Below, in pieces: positions 54,640 through 64,000 of a stretch of 64,000 nucleotides of DNA. Under the pieces are notes generated by a model. The model ran no database searches. It was not told the origin of the DNA and saw only the letters and a list, made by a program, of their open reading frames with translations. Both the position numbers and the translations under genes were made by a program. Position 1 is the first letter of the stretch. Each line of letters begins with the position of its first letter. The DNA lies in NCBI RefSeq assembly GCF_025602895.1, contig NW_026516364.1, positions 23,195 through 87,194 on the forward strand. The letters run 5' to 3'. This DNA is from Polychytrium aggregatum (Eukaryota; Chytridiomycota; Chytridiomycetes; Polychytriales).

Positions 54640-56518
54640 CTACAGGCGACGGTCTCGATGGGGCCGATCGTCGTCCCGCCGGCCGTCGCGGTCCTGGGGA
54701 CCGTCTCGCTTCCAGGATCGGCGGTCGCGGTCGTCATGGGCGGAGGGTGCCGAGTCGCTCGCACGGCGGCCGTCGCTGCGATCGGGCCGTCGTCCAAGAC
54801 CTCCCCGGTCTTCTCGATCCAGATCCCGTTCGCGGTTCCGTTCTCGATCTCTGTCTCGGCCCTGGTTTCGTTCGCGGTTGCCTTCACGATCACGGTCTCG
54901 ATCACGGTCGCCGTTACGATCACGATCACGGTCTCGATCACGGTCTCGATCACGGTCGCCGTTACGATCTTGGTCGCCGATACGGTTGCCGTCGCGGCTG
55001 GGCCAGTCGCCGCGCTGTCGCTCTCGATCCCACGGCCGCTCGGGTCTCCCGCCAGCCCGGCTCAGCCGAGGCTCGTTGTGCGGGACCAGATCGAGGGCCG
55101 ATCGAAGCGATCGTGCCTTTTCGTTGTCGGTCTCGCGGGGTCCCTTGGCAAGCGAATAGGGCACATAGCGACGGTCACGGAAGCCTCGGTTGCTGCTTGC
55201 GATCCCGCCGTTGAGACCGTCGTCGCCTGCTGCTGCTGCTGCTGCTCGGCCCGTAATCCGGAACGAGCCAAGCGCTCCGGCCGCCCCAGCCGCTCCAAAC
55301 GGGGCCGTGGTGGGGGCGGGCGCACATGCCACATCGATAAAGTCGCCAACGACGAAGCGGAGGTCGTCCAGGGTCTTGCCGTGGTCGTCGCGGTGGAAGC
55401 CCGGCCGACTCGAGTTCAGAACCACGCCGGCGTCCTTGAAGGTGTATCGGCCGTCGCGCACCAGGTTGGGATAGACGACCTTGAAGGAGATCCGGTGGTT
55501 CGAGGCCAGGCAGTCGGGGTGCTTCTCGGATATGAGCGACGTCAGTTCGCGCAGGGTGGCGTCCTTCCTGTTGAGAGAGAGAGGTGAGGTGTGCCGTGCA
55601 AACCAGAAACGGCATAGAAGCCATGCCGTTAGATCGCAGTGCCAAGCAGAAAGGCATTAAAACGTCGCTGCCATCCGCCGATCCAAGAGCGGCAAACGAA
55701 GGAACACGCACCAGGTCCAGATGTGCATCTCCGCCTCCTTGAGTAGATCGAGCCTGTCATAGTCGTCCGGCCGGCGATGTCTCAAGCCGAAAAAGACCCG
55801 GATCAGGAACGGCGCCGTCTGGACAAGCCGCCGCCGACGTCGAGGAGGAGGAAGACGACAGAGGGAAGCGCCATCAGTTTCATGGATCAGTGCTCTTGCG
55901 CTCCGAGCCAAGACAGGCCTGCCTGTGGCGAATCTTACGGGCTCGGCGAGGAAGGACCGGCAATCTCGCATCGATCGAGCCACATACCTTTTCCCGATCA
56001 ACCACTACGGCTCTCGATCGGGCCGCGCCTGCACCCGGTGGTCGGCCTTTGGGGCGGGTGCCATCGGCAGACGACTGCTGGTGCTGGTTCTGGTGCTGGT
56101 GCTGGGGGTGATCGCCAGAAGCTTGGGCGTCTCTCGATCGGTGCTTTGCATCCACATCTGGGTTGCTGTACTCGGACATGTTGTCGTCCAAGGCCAGATC
56201 GTGCCCGCCATCGACATTGGCATCGACACCCTTGCTGTCCATGTGGGTGTCGGGATCGCCGAGTTTCCCGGCATCATCAGTGCCCTCAGGGTTGCCTGGC
56301 GCAGCAATGGAGGTGGAGGTCGAAGGCTGATCTAGATCCATGTTCTCGACAGAGGAAACGGGCTGGTCGGCTTCCCCTTGGCGATCAGCCATTGGCTTGT
56401 CGCCCGTCTCATCGATGTTCTCCGGGCCTCCGGTGAGAGATTCAGCAGCAGGATCGATCTTTGTCGGCTGAGCAACAGCCGATTCGATCGACTCTTGCTC
56501 GGTAGCGGATGCCATCAT
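54590..56518. other. Low-complexity RD/RE-encoding tract inside SAP18 (about 54880-54990)
   Basis: On the plus strand the core is a run of CGATCACGGT-type words that read as Arg-Asp dipeptides on the minus strand. It is an obvious site for repeat-length changes that keep the frame, because its period is six bases. Confidence 0.6.
54640..56518 (-). CDS. SAP18: SAP18 (Sin3-associated / ASAP-complex protein) with long Arg-Asp tail
   Basis: SAP18 is a ubiquitin-fold protein of the Sin3-HDAC corepressor and of the ASAP/PSAP complexes on spliced mRNA. Exons 55988-56518, 55712-55818 and 54640-55567 join in phase to 521 residues. The first ~170 residues are disordered, with a His/Gln run. The SAP18 domain starts at the exon 1/2 join: VVVDREK, TAPFLIRVFFG, then IWTWKDATLRELTSLI across the next join. 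ISFKVVYPN, GKTLDDLRFVVGDFIDVACAP and an Ala-rich linker follow. The last ~200 residues are Arg/Asp/Glu dipeptides (RDRDRDRDR), like tails of splicing factors. Animal SAP18 is only about 150-170 residues, so both extensions are unusual. Confidence 0.88.
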
Positions 56519-57856
56519 TTGCAAGATCCTGTTTTGATCGGGGTTTCCTGCTTGGTTCCGTGTGGATTTTGTCTTGAGCGAAATACGGGGGGGAGAGTGT
56601 TTGGCGAGTGCTTGGCGATCCCTGTGAGGAGATCGATCTGGGTGATCCGGGCCTGGGGGGGGGCCTTGGGGCAAGTGATTCGAAGGGTGGGCGGCAGGCA
56701 GCAGGCGCCGAGATCGAGGATCGAGGATGGCTCGCAGGGCAGGAGACAGCGGGAGGACGAAAGGGCGCGCGGCCGAAGCGAGGAGCGGACCTTGTGGGTG
56801 CTCTGGATCCACTTGGTCGCCTGGGTGGTGTCTTTCGCTTGCGGGGAGCCGTCTGGCGAGAAAGCGTCCTTGATTCAGATCCAGAGTTCCATCGCTGAAT
56901 GGTCATGGCCATCGCGATGGTCTTGGACGATAACATTCGCCAATGCTCAAAATCCAGGGTGCCCTGCATGTGTTGGATCGACTCTCCCATAGTCCAACAG
57001 TCCAACAGTCCAACACAACAATGCCGCACACGTGATGCGCCGATGGCCCGCCCGGCGTCGTCGCACCACGCACCGGCGCACCCGCGTCGCAGCGACGTCA
57101 CACAGGCTGCTTACGCAAGCGCTTCGCCACACGCGCCACACACGTGTCTTTTTTCTTCTGCCTCCCCAAGCAAATGTGTTCTTGTTTCTCGGCACCAGCT
57201 CTTTCCCTCTCTCTTCTCTCTCCCATCACACAATTGTCCCAATTATAAGGTAACGATTGGACGGCTGCCTGAGCCGACGGTGGAGCCTGCGGTGGAGCCC
57301 TGGACGGTCGCATCGCTGGACAGATCGGGAGGACACCCGGTGGAATCAACGAGCCCTCGCCGCCGCGCGAGACCGGTCCGTTCGACGACCACCCGCCCAG
57401 AATCCTCGACCAAGCGCGCGGCTCCTCGGTGTGGTTGATCGAGCGACGAGGAACGTCAAGCAACTCGGAGAGCCGGAGCGACACTCAAGGCGGCAGTTGG
57501 ACCGGCAAGAGCGACGCACCAGCGACAGACCGACATCTTGGACGTCCGACGTTCCTCGGCTGTATCCGTTGCGGATCCGACGACCGAGGCGGCTTTTCAC
57601 AGACCGGATCCCAAAGCGCTGCGCTGCGACTGGTCTCTGGGTGCGAGTCTGTCGTTCAACTATCTGCAGGCCCCGATGTGTCTGCAAAGACACGACGGGT
57701 CTGCGGCGACATGGACCGACAGAAATCTGTTCTCGATCCCTCCTCGGCCAGAACGGGGCTCGTCCCAGCCGCGGGCGTGGTGCGGCTGGCTCACCACCAA
57801 GGTTGCTTGTGCGGCATACTCATCGCTCCGTCGCCTGTCTCTTCTCGGTTCCAGCC
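56519..57856. promoter_or_regulatory. Divergent region, SAP18 / uL2
   Basis: About 1.3 kb. The final part, before 57857, should hold the uL2 promoter and leader; pyrimidine-rich sequence occurs near 57195-57235 and CTGTCTCTTCTCGG just before the start. Frames here have no domain content. Confidence 0.4.
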
Positions 57857-58736
57857 ATGGGTCGTGTCATTCGTGCTCAGCGTAAGGGTGCTGGAGGCAT
57901 CTTCAAGGCCGTCACCAAGCGCCGTCAGGGTGCCGCCAAGCACCGCTCGCTCGACTTTGCCGAGCGCCACGGCTACGTCCGTGGTCTCGTCAAGGAGATC
58001 GTCCACGACCCCGGACGTGGTGCTCCTCTCGCCAAGGTCGTCTTCCGTGACCCCTACCGCTACAAGCAGCACACCGAGACCTTCATTGCCACTGAGGGTG
58101 TCTTCACCGGCCAGTTCCTCTACGCCGGCAAGAAGGGTGAGTACGACTGCGGCTCTGCTTTTCTCGCTGACGGGGCTGTGTGTACAGCGTTCAAATTCTG
58201 TGTCCCTGGATATCGAGACTAATCAAATCCCCCCCGATCGTGCTTGTGCAGCTGCTCTCAACATCGGCAACATCCTGCCCGTCGGCTCCATGCCCGAAGG
58301 TACCGTCATCTCCAACGTCGAGGAGCGCATCGGTGACCGTGGTGCCATTGCCCGCGCCTCTGGCAACTACGCCATCATCATCGGCCACGATGCCGAGACC
58401 GGCAAGACCCGCATCAAGCTGCCCTCCGGCACCAAGAAGCTCGTCGAGTCCACCTGCCGTGCCTCTGTCGGCATTGTCGCTGGTGGTGGCCGTATTGACA
58501 AGCCCCTCCTGAAGGCCGGTCGTGCCCACCACAAGTACCGCGTCAAGCGCAACTGCTGGCCCAAGACCCGTGGTGTTGCCATGAACCCCGTTGATCACCC
58601 CCACGGTGGTGGTAACCACCAGCACATTGGTCACGCCTCCACCGTCTCTCGCTTTGCCCCCCCTGGCCAGAAGGTCGGTCTCATTGCTGCCCGCCGCACT
58701 GGTCTCCTCCGTGGTGCCAAGCAGGTCAAGGAGTAA
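57857..58736 (+). CDS. RPL2: 60S ribosomal protein uL2 (RPL2/RPL8)
   Basis: uL2 binds 23S-like rRNA near the peptidyl-transferase centre. Exons 57857-58136 and 58252-58736 join in phase to 254 residues, the usual length. The start [13 protein letters not shown] and [15 protein letters not shown] are diagnostic. Later come [25 protein letters not shown] and the conserved loop [15 protein letters not shown], whose final His lies near the catalytic centre. The end is [11 protein letters not shown]. The 115-bp intron is GT-AG with acceptor GTGCTTGTGCAG. Codon choice is strongly biased to C-ending codons (CGT/CGC, AAG, GTC), as in highly expressed fungal genes. Confidence 0.98.
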
Positions 58737-59042
58737 GCGGATCGTGCTCCGGCATGTTCAGTTGGGAAGCCCATGGCCATGGTTTTGTGTGCATAAAAAT
58801 ACAGTATATTTCAAAAACCCGCGGTGCGATTCTCTACACTGGCTCAGCGGCGTCCTCTCGGCAGCGATATCTCTTGTGTCTGTTCTCTGCGGGGCTGTCG
58901 GCATTCCTGGCTTCGTTGTCGCACTTGCACACATCGGGCTGCTCAGCACGTGCGTCTGTCCGCTCTTGCTTGCTTGCCTTCTGGCCGCTGTCCTCGCTTG
59001 CTTGGTCTTGCATCTGCCCGCACATCTGCCCGCCCATCCAAC
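58737..59042. other. Short intergenic spacer, uL2 3' flank / next gene leader
   Basis: ATAAAAATACAG near 58795 may serve uL2 polyadenylation. No gene is supported. Confidence 0.5.
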
Positions 59043-61153
59043 ATGGACAATGTGGCTGCTGCCGAGCAGCTCCTCTCGCCCCTGGAGCTGCTTGCCCCGC
59101 TTCCTCTGCCGTCGTTTGTGATGTTCACCGTGCTGGCGACGGCTCCGGTGACGCTGGCGCATGTCCTGCTCCCTTCGGCCCTGTGGCTCTACCTCGCCAT
59201 GGTGGGCACGACCGCCGTTTTCCTGCGCAAATACTCCCGCAAGTCGGTCTCTCGTGTGGGCTGGTGGCTCTTCGTCTCGATTGTCTTTATCGCTGCTTTC
59301 TGGGCCCAGCGTATGTATTCGAGTCCGCGGCCCCCCCCCCTCTGTATGCGGCTGCCTCGACGATGCTTCTCCCTATCTCTCTCTCGCTGACATCCGTCTC
59401 ATCCTTCCCTCATACGAACGGTTCCCAGCCAACCTCAAGGTCAAGCTCTATTCTCGTCAAACCCCCGGGCAGTTCCGGGTCAGTCCTCGAATCCCAACCA
59501 ACTGTCAGGCTCCGGTCTTGCGCATCGAAACCCATCCCGACGTCAACATCACGGCGCTGCTCAATCTCCCCTCGACAGCCTTCGCCGATGACGCTCTCCC
59601 AACCCCTGCGCTGAGCAGCAGTCTCGACGACGACGCCCAGTCCATCGACCCCCACGAGGTCCCTATCAGCTTGTCAGTCATCCCAGCGACTGGCTCGCGA
59701 GCGTCTCCCCCGGAGCCGATGCACAAGTTCATCTTGACCAAGGGCGAGCGCATCCAGCGCCATTTTCTGCATGAATTTGAGTTCTTGCCTCTGAACTCAA
59801 GTCTCGAGCGCATCGATATTCGCTTCTCGCTCGAATGCAAGCGCATTCCGGTCAACATCAAGACCCCGTGGTTTTCGGTCCGGAATGAGGGCCAAGGTAA
59901 GACCGGGGCTGCCACTGTATCGAATCGATGACCGACACTGTTTGGAGGAGAGCGATCCTGCGTCGGTGTCGGCGTTGTCCAGCGATAGTGCCATGCGGCC
60001 GTTCGTCTTTGTGTAGTCCGCTCATCGGTCCGTTTGCTGTCTGCACCAGCCCTCGGTATCCAGCGTTCCAGGACCACCGGCAACGTGTATGCACCATTGA
60101 CCATCTCAAGCCTCAAGCGACGGGTCCAGAAGCTCGGGATGCTTGGTATGTGCCCAGCGCCGGTGCTGAGCGGCTACATCGGCGTATCTTGAGGGCATCG
60201 GCGCCGGATGGCATCCAGCCTGTGGCCGTGCTGGTGCCTAGCACTCCTTTCGAAGTACTGCATCTGGGGCTCCGATATCTCGCGCCGATGTGCTCCATTC
60301 TCGCAATTGCTTGTCATAGATCGTCTCCAACGTCCATTGACTTGTCCTGTCTGCTCCTTCGCTTTCAGTGCACCTCGCCCTGTTCTGGCCCCTGTGCACC
60401 TTCACCATCTCCGTCGGGCTCGTTTCGCTCAAAAAGAAGTACGGCACAACCCCCATGCAGGCCCTCCCGCTGATGCTGACGATCTGGAACCCGTCTCAGG
60501 AGTCGCTGGAGCACCAGAAGCACCTCGAGTCCATGGAGCTGGCTGCCGAGGAGGAGGAGCGCCTCTACAAACGGCTTGAGTTCCAGCAATGGAAGCTCAA
60601 CCAACAGGCTTGGCAAAACCGGCAACTGGAGCGGCGCCTACTTGACCTTGAAAAGGAGCTGGACGAATTACAGGCCCACTCCAAGACTGGTTACGAAGAG
60701 GACAACGAAGCCGAGGACAGCGAGCGGCACCGGCCCCTCTCTGGCGTGGGCGTCTCTGCGGCGGCCAAGAAGCAGCGCCGCATCTCTTCTCGACCAACAA
60801 GCATCTCAACCGACTTTTCGGCGGCTGGAGTGGGCTCAACGGCGTATTCGATTATCCCGGGTCTCGACCGCCTGAGCATCCAGTGGCCGCGCGGCTATCC
60901 CTCGTTCTTGAAGATGCCACGCCGGTGGGGCGGAAGCCGCCGGAGGGCCAAGAGTCCAATCCAAACCGAAATCGAGATCGACGAGTTTTACCGCCGACAT
61001 GTCGGGCCGTCGTCCGAGGACCAGCCGCCCGTGGACCGATCCGAGTCGCGAGCCTCTATATTCTCTGACCAAGACGGGCCCCTGCGGCGTGAGTTCAGTT
61101 TTGACGAAGGAGACGATGCCCGCGGGCGACTGCGATTCCGTGGCGAACGTTAG
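59043..61153 (+). CDS. Multi-pass membrane protein with lumenal domain and coiled coil (seipin-like topology)
   Basis: Four exons fit in phase: 59043-59310, 59429-59896, 60017-60145 and 60369-61153, giving 549 residues. Residues about 24-60 and 73-88 are hydrophobic (VTLAHVLLPSALWLYLAMV; GWWLFVSIVFIAAFW). A ~200-residue polar domain follows (NLKVKLYSRQ, VNITALLNLPST, RFSLECKRIPVNIKTPWFSV). A last membrane helix lies at about 290-310 (LALFWPLCTFTISVGLVSL). The next segment is a charged coiled coil (MELAAEEEERLYKRLEFQQ) and a disordered tail. The arrangement of membrane helices, lumenal domain, helix and cytosolic tail resembles the lipid-droplet protein seipin, but I do not see clear seipin motifs, so no name is given. 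Confidence 0.7.
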
Positions 61154-61637
61154 ACGCCGAGTCTTTGGTTGCTTGTCATGCAGCCGAGCGATTTCTCGGC
61201 ACTTGCCCGTGCTTCTGCCAACCCTCACCTTCCATGTGTCCCGCCGTACTTTCCTGCTTGCCATCGTTTGCTGTATTTCCTTTGGAAGATTGCTCTGTCT
61301 CTGCTGCATGTCTTTCTCTGAACCTCTGGCCTTCGTATCTGTGTTATTCTCCCCTTGTCGCCGCTGTCAGCGCTCACAATGAAACGGGGGGCGCCATAAA
61401 TACATTCATGACCCTTCGTCAGCATATCGGTGCCTTGAGTCGACTGTCGGAGACATTGTGCACTCCAAACGTCTCCAGGTCGATGGCGACTACCAGCAAT
61501 GCAATCGATATCGCGCTGTCTTATTTTCAGCGAACTGTATTGTTCCTTTGGGTCAAGTACGGTGCAAAAATCCCGCTCCGTCCACAACGAAAGCCATCGG
61601 TGGATGTGACTTGGCACGGCGTGCTGTCCCCAGCAGT
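61154..61637. other. Convergent intergenic region before RSP3
   Basis: No gene is supported; 3' flanks of two convergent genes. Confidence 0.5.
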
Positions 61638-63307
61638 CTATTTTGCACCTCGCTGAGCTTTGATGCTCGAGTAAATGATATCTGAGCAGCCCAAGCACAC
61701 CAGAATCGATGTCAGCATGCGATCGAATAGGCTCAAGCCGCCGTGCACGAGCCGCGCCGTGCTTACCGTCCAGCAGTATTCTGGCCGTCCTCTGGCTCTC
61801 GATGGACTTTTCAACCTCGCCCGTGAGCCAGGGCAGGAACAGGCTTTCGACCTCCTTCTCGACAACGTCGTAAAAGTATCCGTTCGTCGCCAGCGAATCA
61901 AACACGGACGGCACCAGGTTCTGCAGGTACGACTGGGCAAATGCTCGAGCTGCGATTTTCTCGGCGGCCTCCTGCTTCTCCTTCAGGATACGCAGCTGCT
62001 CGACCATGCGTCGTTCCTTCTCCTCCGTGCGGCGACGCTCGGCATCCTCCAGCCGCTGTACTTCTGCATTCTCGGCATTTCGTCGCTCCTCAAACTCGAG
62101 CTGAGGGCGAGTGAGTTGAAGAGGGAAGTTGGAGCGGCGTAAATGCGGTCAGTGCTGCCTTGGCTGATCGCTGATTCCAATGCTGCTGCTGGTACACTTT
62201 CCCTTTGGGGGCTATCTCACGCAGACACAAGCTCCGGAGTGCCCCCGCCCCTTCCTTTCCAGATCTGAGCCTCGGATTGTGTGAAGATGCGCTCCCAGCG
62301 AGCCACAGCGCCTCCTTCTCATCTCCTTCTCATCTCCTTCTCGCCGACGACTTACTTGGTGCTTTCGGAGGATAGCAAGCTCGTTTTCTTCCATGACCTC
62401 CATCATGGACTGCTCGAGGATTTTGCCAACGAGCACCTCCAGGATCGGCTGCACCTCATAGTCAAAGTCAAACAGCTCGCCGTCATAGACCTGCGTCGCG
62501 ACATCGACGCCTGATTTTTGTGGGATGTAAAGCGGCGAGGGCGCACGGTCGAGAAAGGCATCGGTCTGGGTGGCGGCATAGGCCTCGGGAACCTTGTCGG
62601 TCAGCTCCTCGAGATAGAGGTCGGTTTGGACATCGATGTGCTTGCGGCCCTCGACGGGCTCGGGTGTTCGCAGACGTCGCTGGGCCTCTGCGCGTCGCTT
62701 TGCTCGGAGCCGACGCTTGAGATCGGCAGCTCGTTGCAGTTCGACAGGATCCGGCTGGGCATTCTGGTGCGTTGAATTGCGTGGATGGCAGCGTTAGTCG
62801 TCGGTGTCGTGTCGGCTGATTCTTGCGAACATGGTACCGGCCCAGGGCGTGCTCGTCAGGCAGATATAGGCACTTACGGCTGGGAGAATTGGCGATGCAT
62901 AAGTGTTTCCGCGGTGGATGCGGCGGTCATACATGATGTTGACGGGTCTAAATCGAGGGATCAACGATTTAGCGCCGGTATTCAGTGCCAGTATTCAGCG
63001 CCAGTATTCAGTGCCAGTATTCAGTGCCAGTATTCAGTGCCAGTATTCAGCACTAGACACCTCGCAGCAGCCCTCAAAACGGAATGCGTTCTGCTCCGTG
63101 GCTCTCAAGCGACGAGTCCTACATGCGCTTCTGCGTGTCGGTTGGATCCCGGTACTTCTTCCGGGGCACTTGGATGGGCTTCGGCTCGCTCGCAAAGCTG
63201 TAGGTCTCGGGGCCCTGTTGTTTTGTCGAGTGCGGGTCGTACTCGCCCTCGAGCATCGTTTGGGCTCCGTGTCGGGGGAGCGGCGGATTTGTGGCCATGG
63301 TCGCCAT
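61638..63307 (-). CDS. RSPH3: Radial spoke protein 3 (RSP3/RSPH3), flagellar axoneme
   Basis: RSP3 is the dimeric core of axonemal radial spokes and an A-kinase-anchoring protein. Five exons fit in phase: 63123-63307, 62878-62947, 62356-62763, 61767-62100 and 61638-61681, giving 346 residues. The diagnostic NIMYDRRIHRGNTYASPI is in exon 2. Exon 3 has VDVATQVYDGELFDFDYEV and VEVLVGKILEQSMMEV-like helices (LEVLVGKILEQSMMEVMEE), the segment that binds RIIa/Dpy-30 partners. Exon 4 is a long charged helix (RRRTEEKERRMVEQL), then FAQSYLQNLVPSVFDSL and VEKEVESLFLPWL. The last exon ends DDIIYSSIKAQRGAK. A conserved spoke gene implies a motile flagellum, hence a zoosporic fungus. Confidence 0.93.
62978..63050. 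repeat. 13-bp minisatellite GTATTCAGTGCCA, about six copies
   Basis: GTATTCAG recurs at exact 13-bp steps (62978, 62991, 63004, 63017, 63030, 63043) inside the first RSP3 intron. It contributes no coding sequence. Confidence 0.95.
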
Positions 63308-63902
63308 GATGCTCGCTGCGTTTGGACAGGCAAAGGCGAAAGACGGATTGCGCGCAAAAGATTATTTGCAAAGGCAGTGCCGAGTCGGCTCAAGGAGGCG
63401 TGATACCGAATGGTGCGAGGCCCGGCGACGTTCTGGGCAGAGTGCTGCAATCGCTCGGAAAGCCTAGTTGGATGAGCGAGTAGATAGATGAGGAGAGCGT
63501 GAGACGCGAGGGAATGGTGGGGGGCGGTTTGATTGAGCCGGCAGCGGACGCTGGCTTCCGAGTCGATGCAAGAGAGGTGGCTGTCGTCGGCCGTTTTGCA
63601 ATCGAATTTCAGCTCGGTAGGTTGAGGCGCTCAGAAAATGAGCCTTGCGATGAGCAACGCTCGATTGTCGATCCTCTGAAACAAAGCCGGCCAGCGCCAA
63701 CAATACCCTCCCCTCCCCTCCCCTTCTCCGACACTCCCACGAGCACCTTGGACTCAATAAACGAGTCAGAGTTGATATTGTTGCGACGAGAGCAATCCGA
63801 CGTCAGCCCAATCACAGCAACCCGCTGCCGAGTCGGGATGGGAATGCACCTGGGCGAATAGGGCCGCGTGATTGACCGGGAGATGCTCCTCGAGCGACTG
63901 TG
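63308..63902. promoter_or_regulatory. 5' flank of RSP3
   Basis: Upstream region of RSP3 up to the start of the second element end. No gene is supported. A CCCTCCCCTCCCCTTC tract lies near 63708. Confidence 0.4.
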
Positions 63903-64000
63903 TATTCAGGGAAAACGGGACACATCATTGTTGTCGAACATGTAGCTTCGAAAGTCTGCATTCATGGAGGTCGTTTGCAGTAAACTTGATCACCTTCCCA
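63903..64000 (-). mobile_element. Left end of a second Fanzor-type element (continues past window)
   Basis: TA then TTCAGGGAAAACGGGACA (63905-63922) matches the inverted repeat at 34412. GAACATGTAG follows at 63936-63945, after 13 bases (16 in the first copy). TAAACTTGATCAC at 63981-63993 parallels TAAACAGATCAC beside the first Fanzor stop, 44 versus 45 bases farther in. Read on the minus strand this would place a TGA stop at 63992-63990. It therefore looks like the guide-RNA end of a related element whose Fanzor lies outside the window. Only ~98 bases are visible. Confidence 0.65.

Noticed and set aside
1-64000. tRNA and rRNA genes
   Set aside because: I looked for tRNA B-box-like GGTTCRAATCC words and saw none with a matching A box. 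This was by eye only, so a tRNAscan-type search could still find one.

Overview
The window reads as nuclear DNA of a zoosporic (chytrid-like) fungus. The genes are compact, GC-rich and split by short GT-AG introns of about 100-330 bp. Fungal-type proteins (a THI20-type thiamine fusion, a Yap-like bZIP factor, SAP18, a CSC1 channel) sit beside a flagellar radial-spoke protein (RSP3), which only a flagellated fungus needs. No species is claimed.

Layout. 1-277: 3' end of an unknown membrane protein. 278-2935: repeat-rich sequence with no convincing gene. 2936-7131: a long low-complexity protein. 7827-12414: CSC1/TMEM63 channel in seven exons. 13107-14069: methyltransferase (minus). 14518-15318: bZIP factor. 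15498-20409: meiotic MutS homologue MSH4 (minus). 20828-27226: LRR protein resembling STK11IP. 27601-30691: MINDY4-type deubiquitinase (minus). 31293-34357: dihydroxyacetone kinase. 34412-37895: a transposable element. 38130-39360: PhyH-type dioxygenase (minus). 39682-40423: 100-aa OCIA-like membrane protein. 41077-43733: Sec2/Rabin8-type Rab GEF (minus). 45057-45899: PY-motif membrane protein (minus). 47451-49957: THI20-type HMP kinase/TENA fusion (minus). 51801-53422: divergent protein kinase. 54640-56518: SAP18 with an Arg-Asp tail (minus). 57857-58736: ribosomal protein uL2. 59043-61153: multi-pass membrane protein. 61638-63307: RSP3 (minus).

The most interesting region is 34412-37895. 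It lies between the 3' ends of two convergent genes and is bounded by 19-bp terminal inverted repeats matching at 16 of 19 positions. It carries an intact 790-aa Fanzor, the eukaryotic TnpB-like RNA-guided nuclease family. It has RuvC Asp539, a relocated Glu715, Asp760 and a four-Cys zinc finger, plus an N-terminal nuclear-localisation-like segment. The same element holds a broken IS630/Tc1-mariner DDE transposase whose centre is deleted and whose end is out of frame. The stretch from the Fanzor stop to the nearby element end is the expected place for its guide RNA. The last ~98 bases of the window (63903-64000) repeat the landmarks of that end in the same order and spacing, so a second family member probably begins at the right edge.

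Exon joins were worked out by eye from splice signals and phase. For the low-complexity gene, CSC1, the LRR protein, OCIA-like, Sec2-like, kinase, SAP18, uL2, the 59043 gene and RSP3 the proposed exons sum to whole codons. Elsewhere only the outer span and main exons are claimed.
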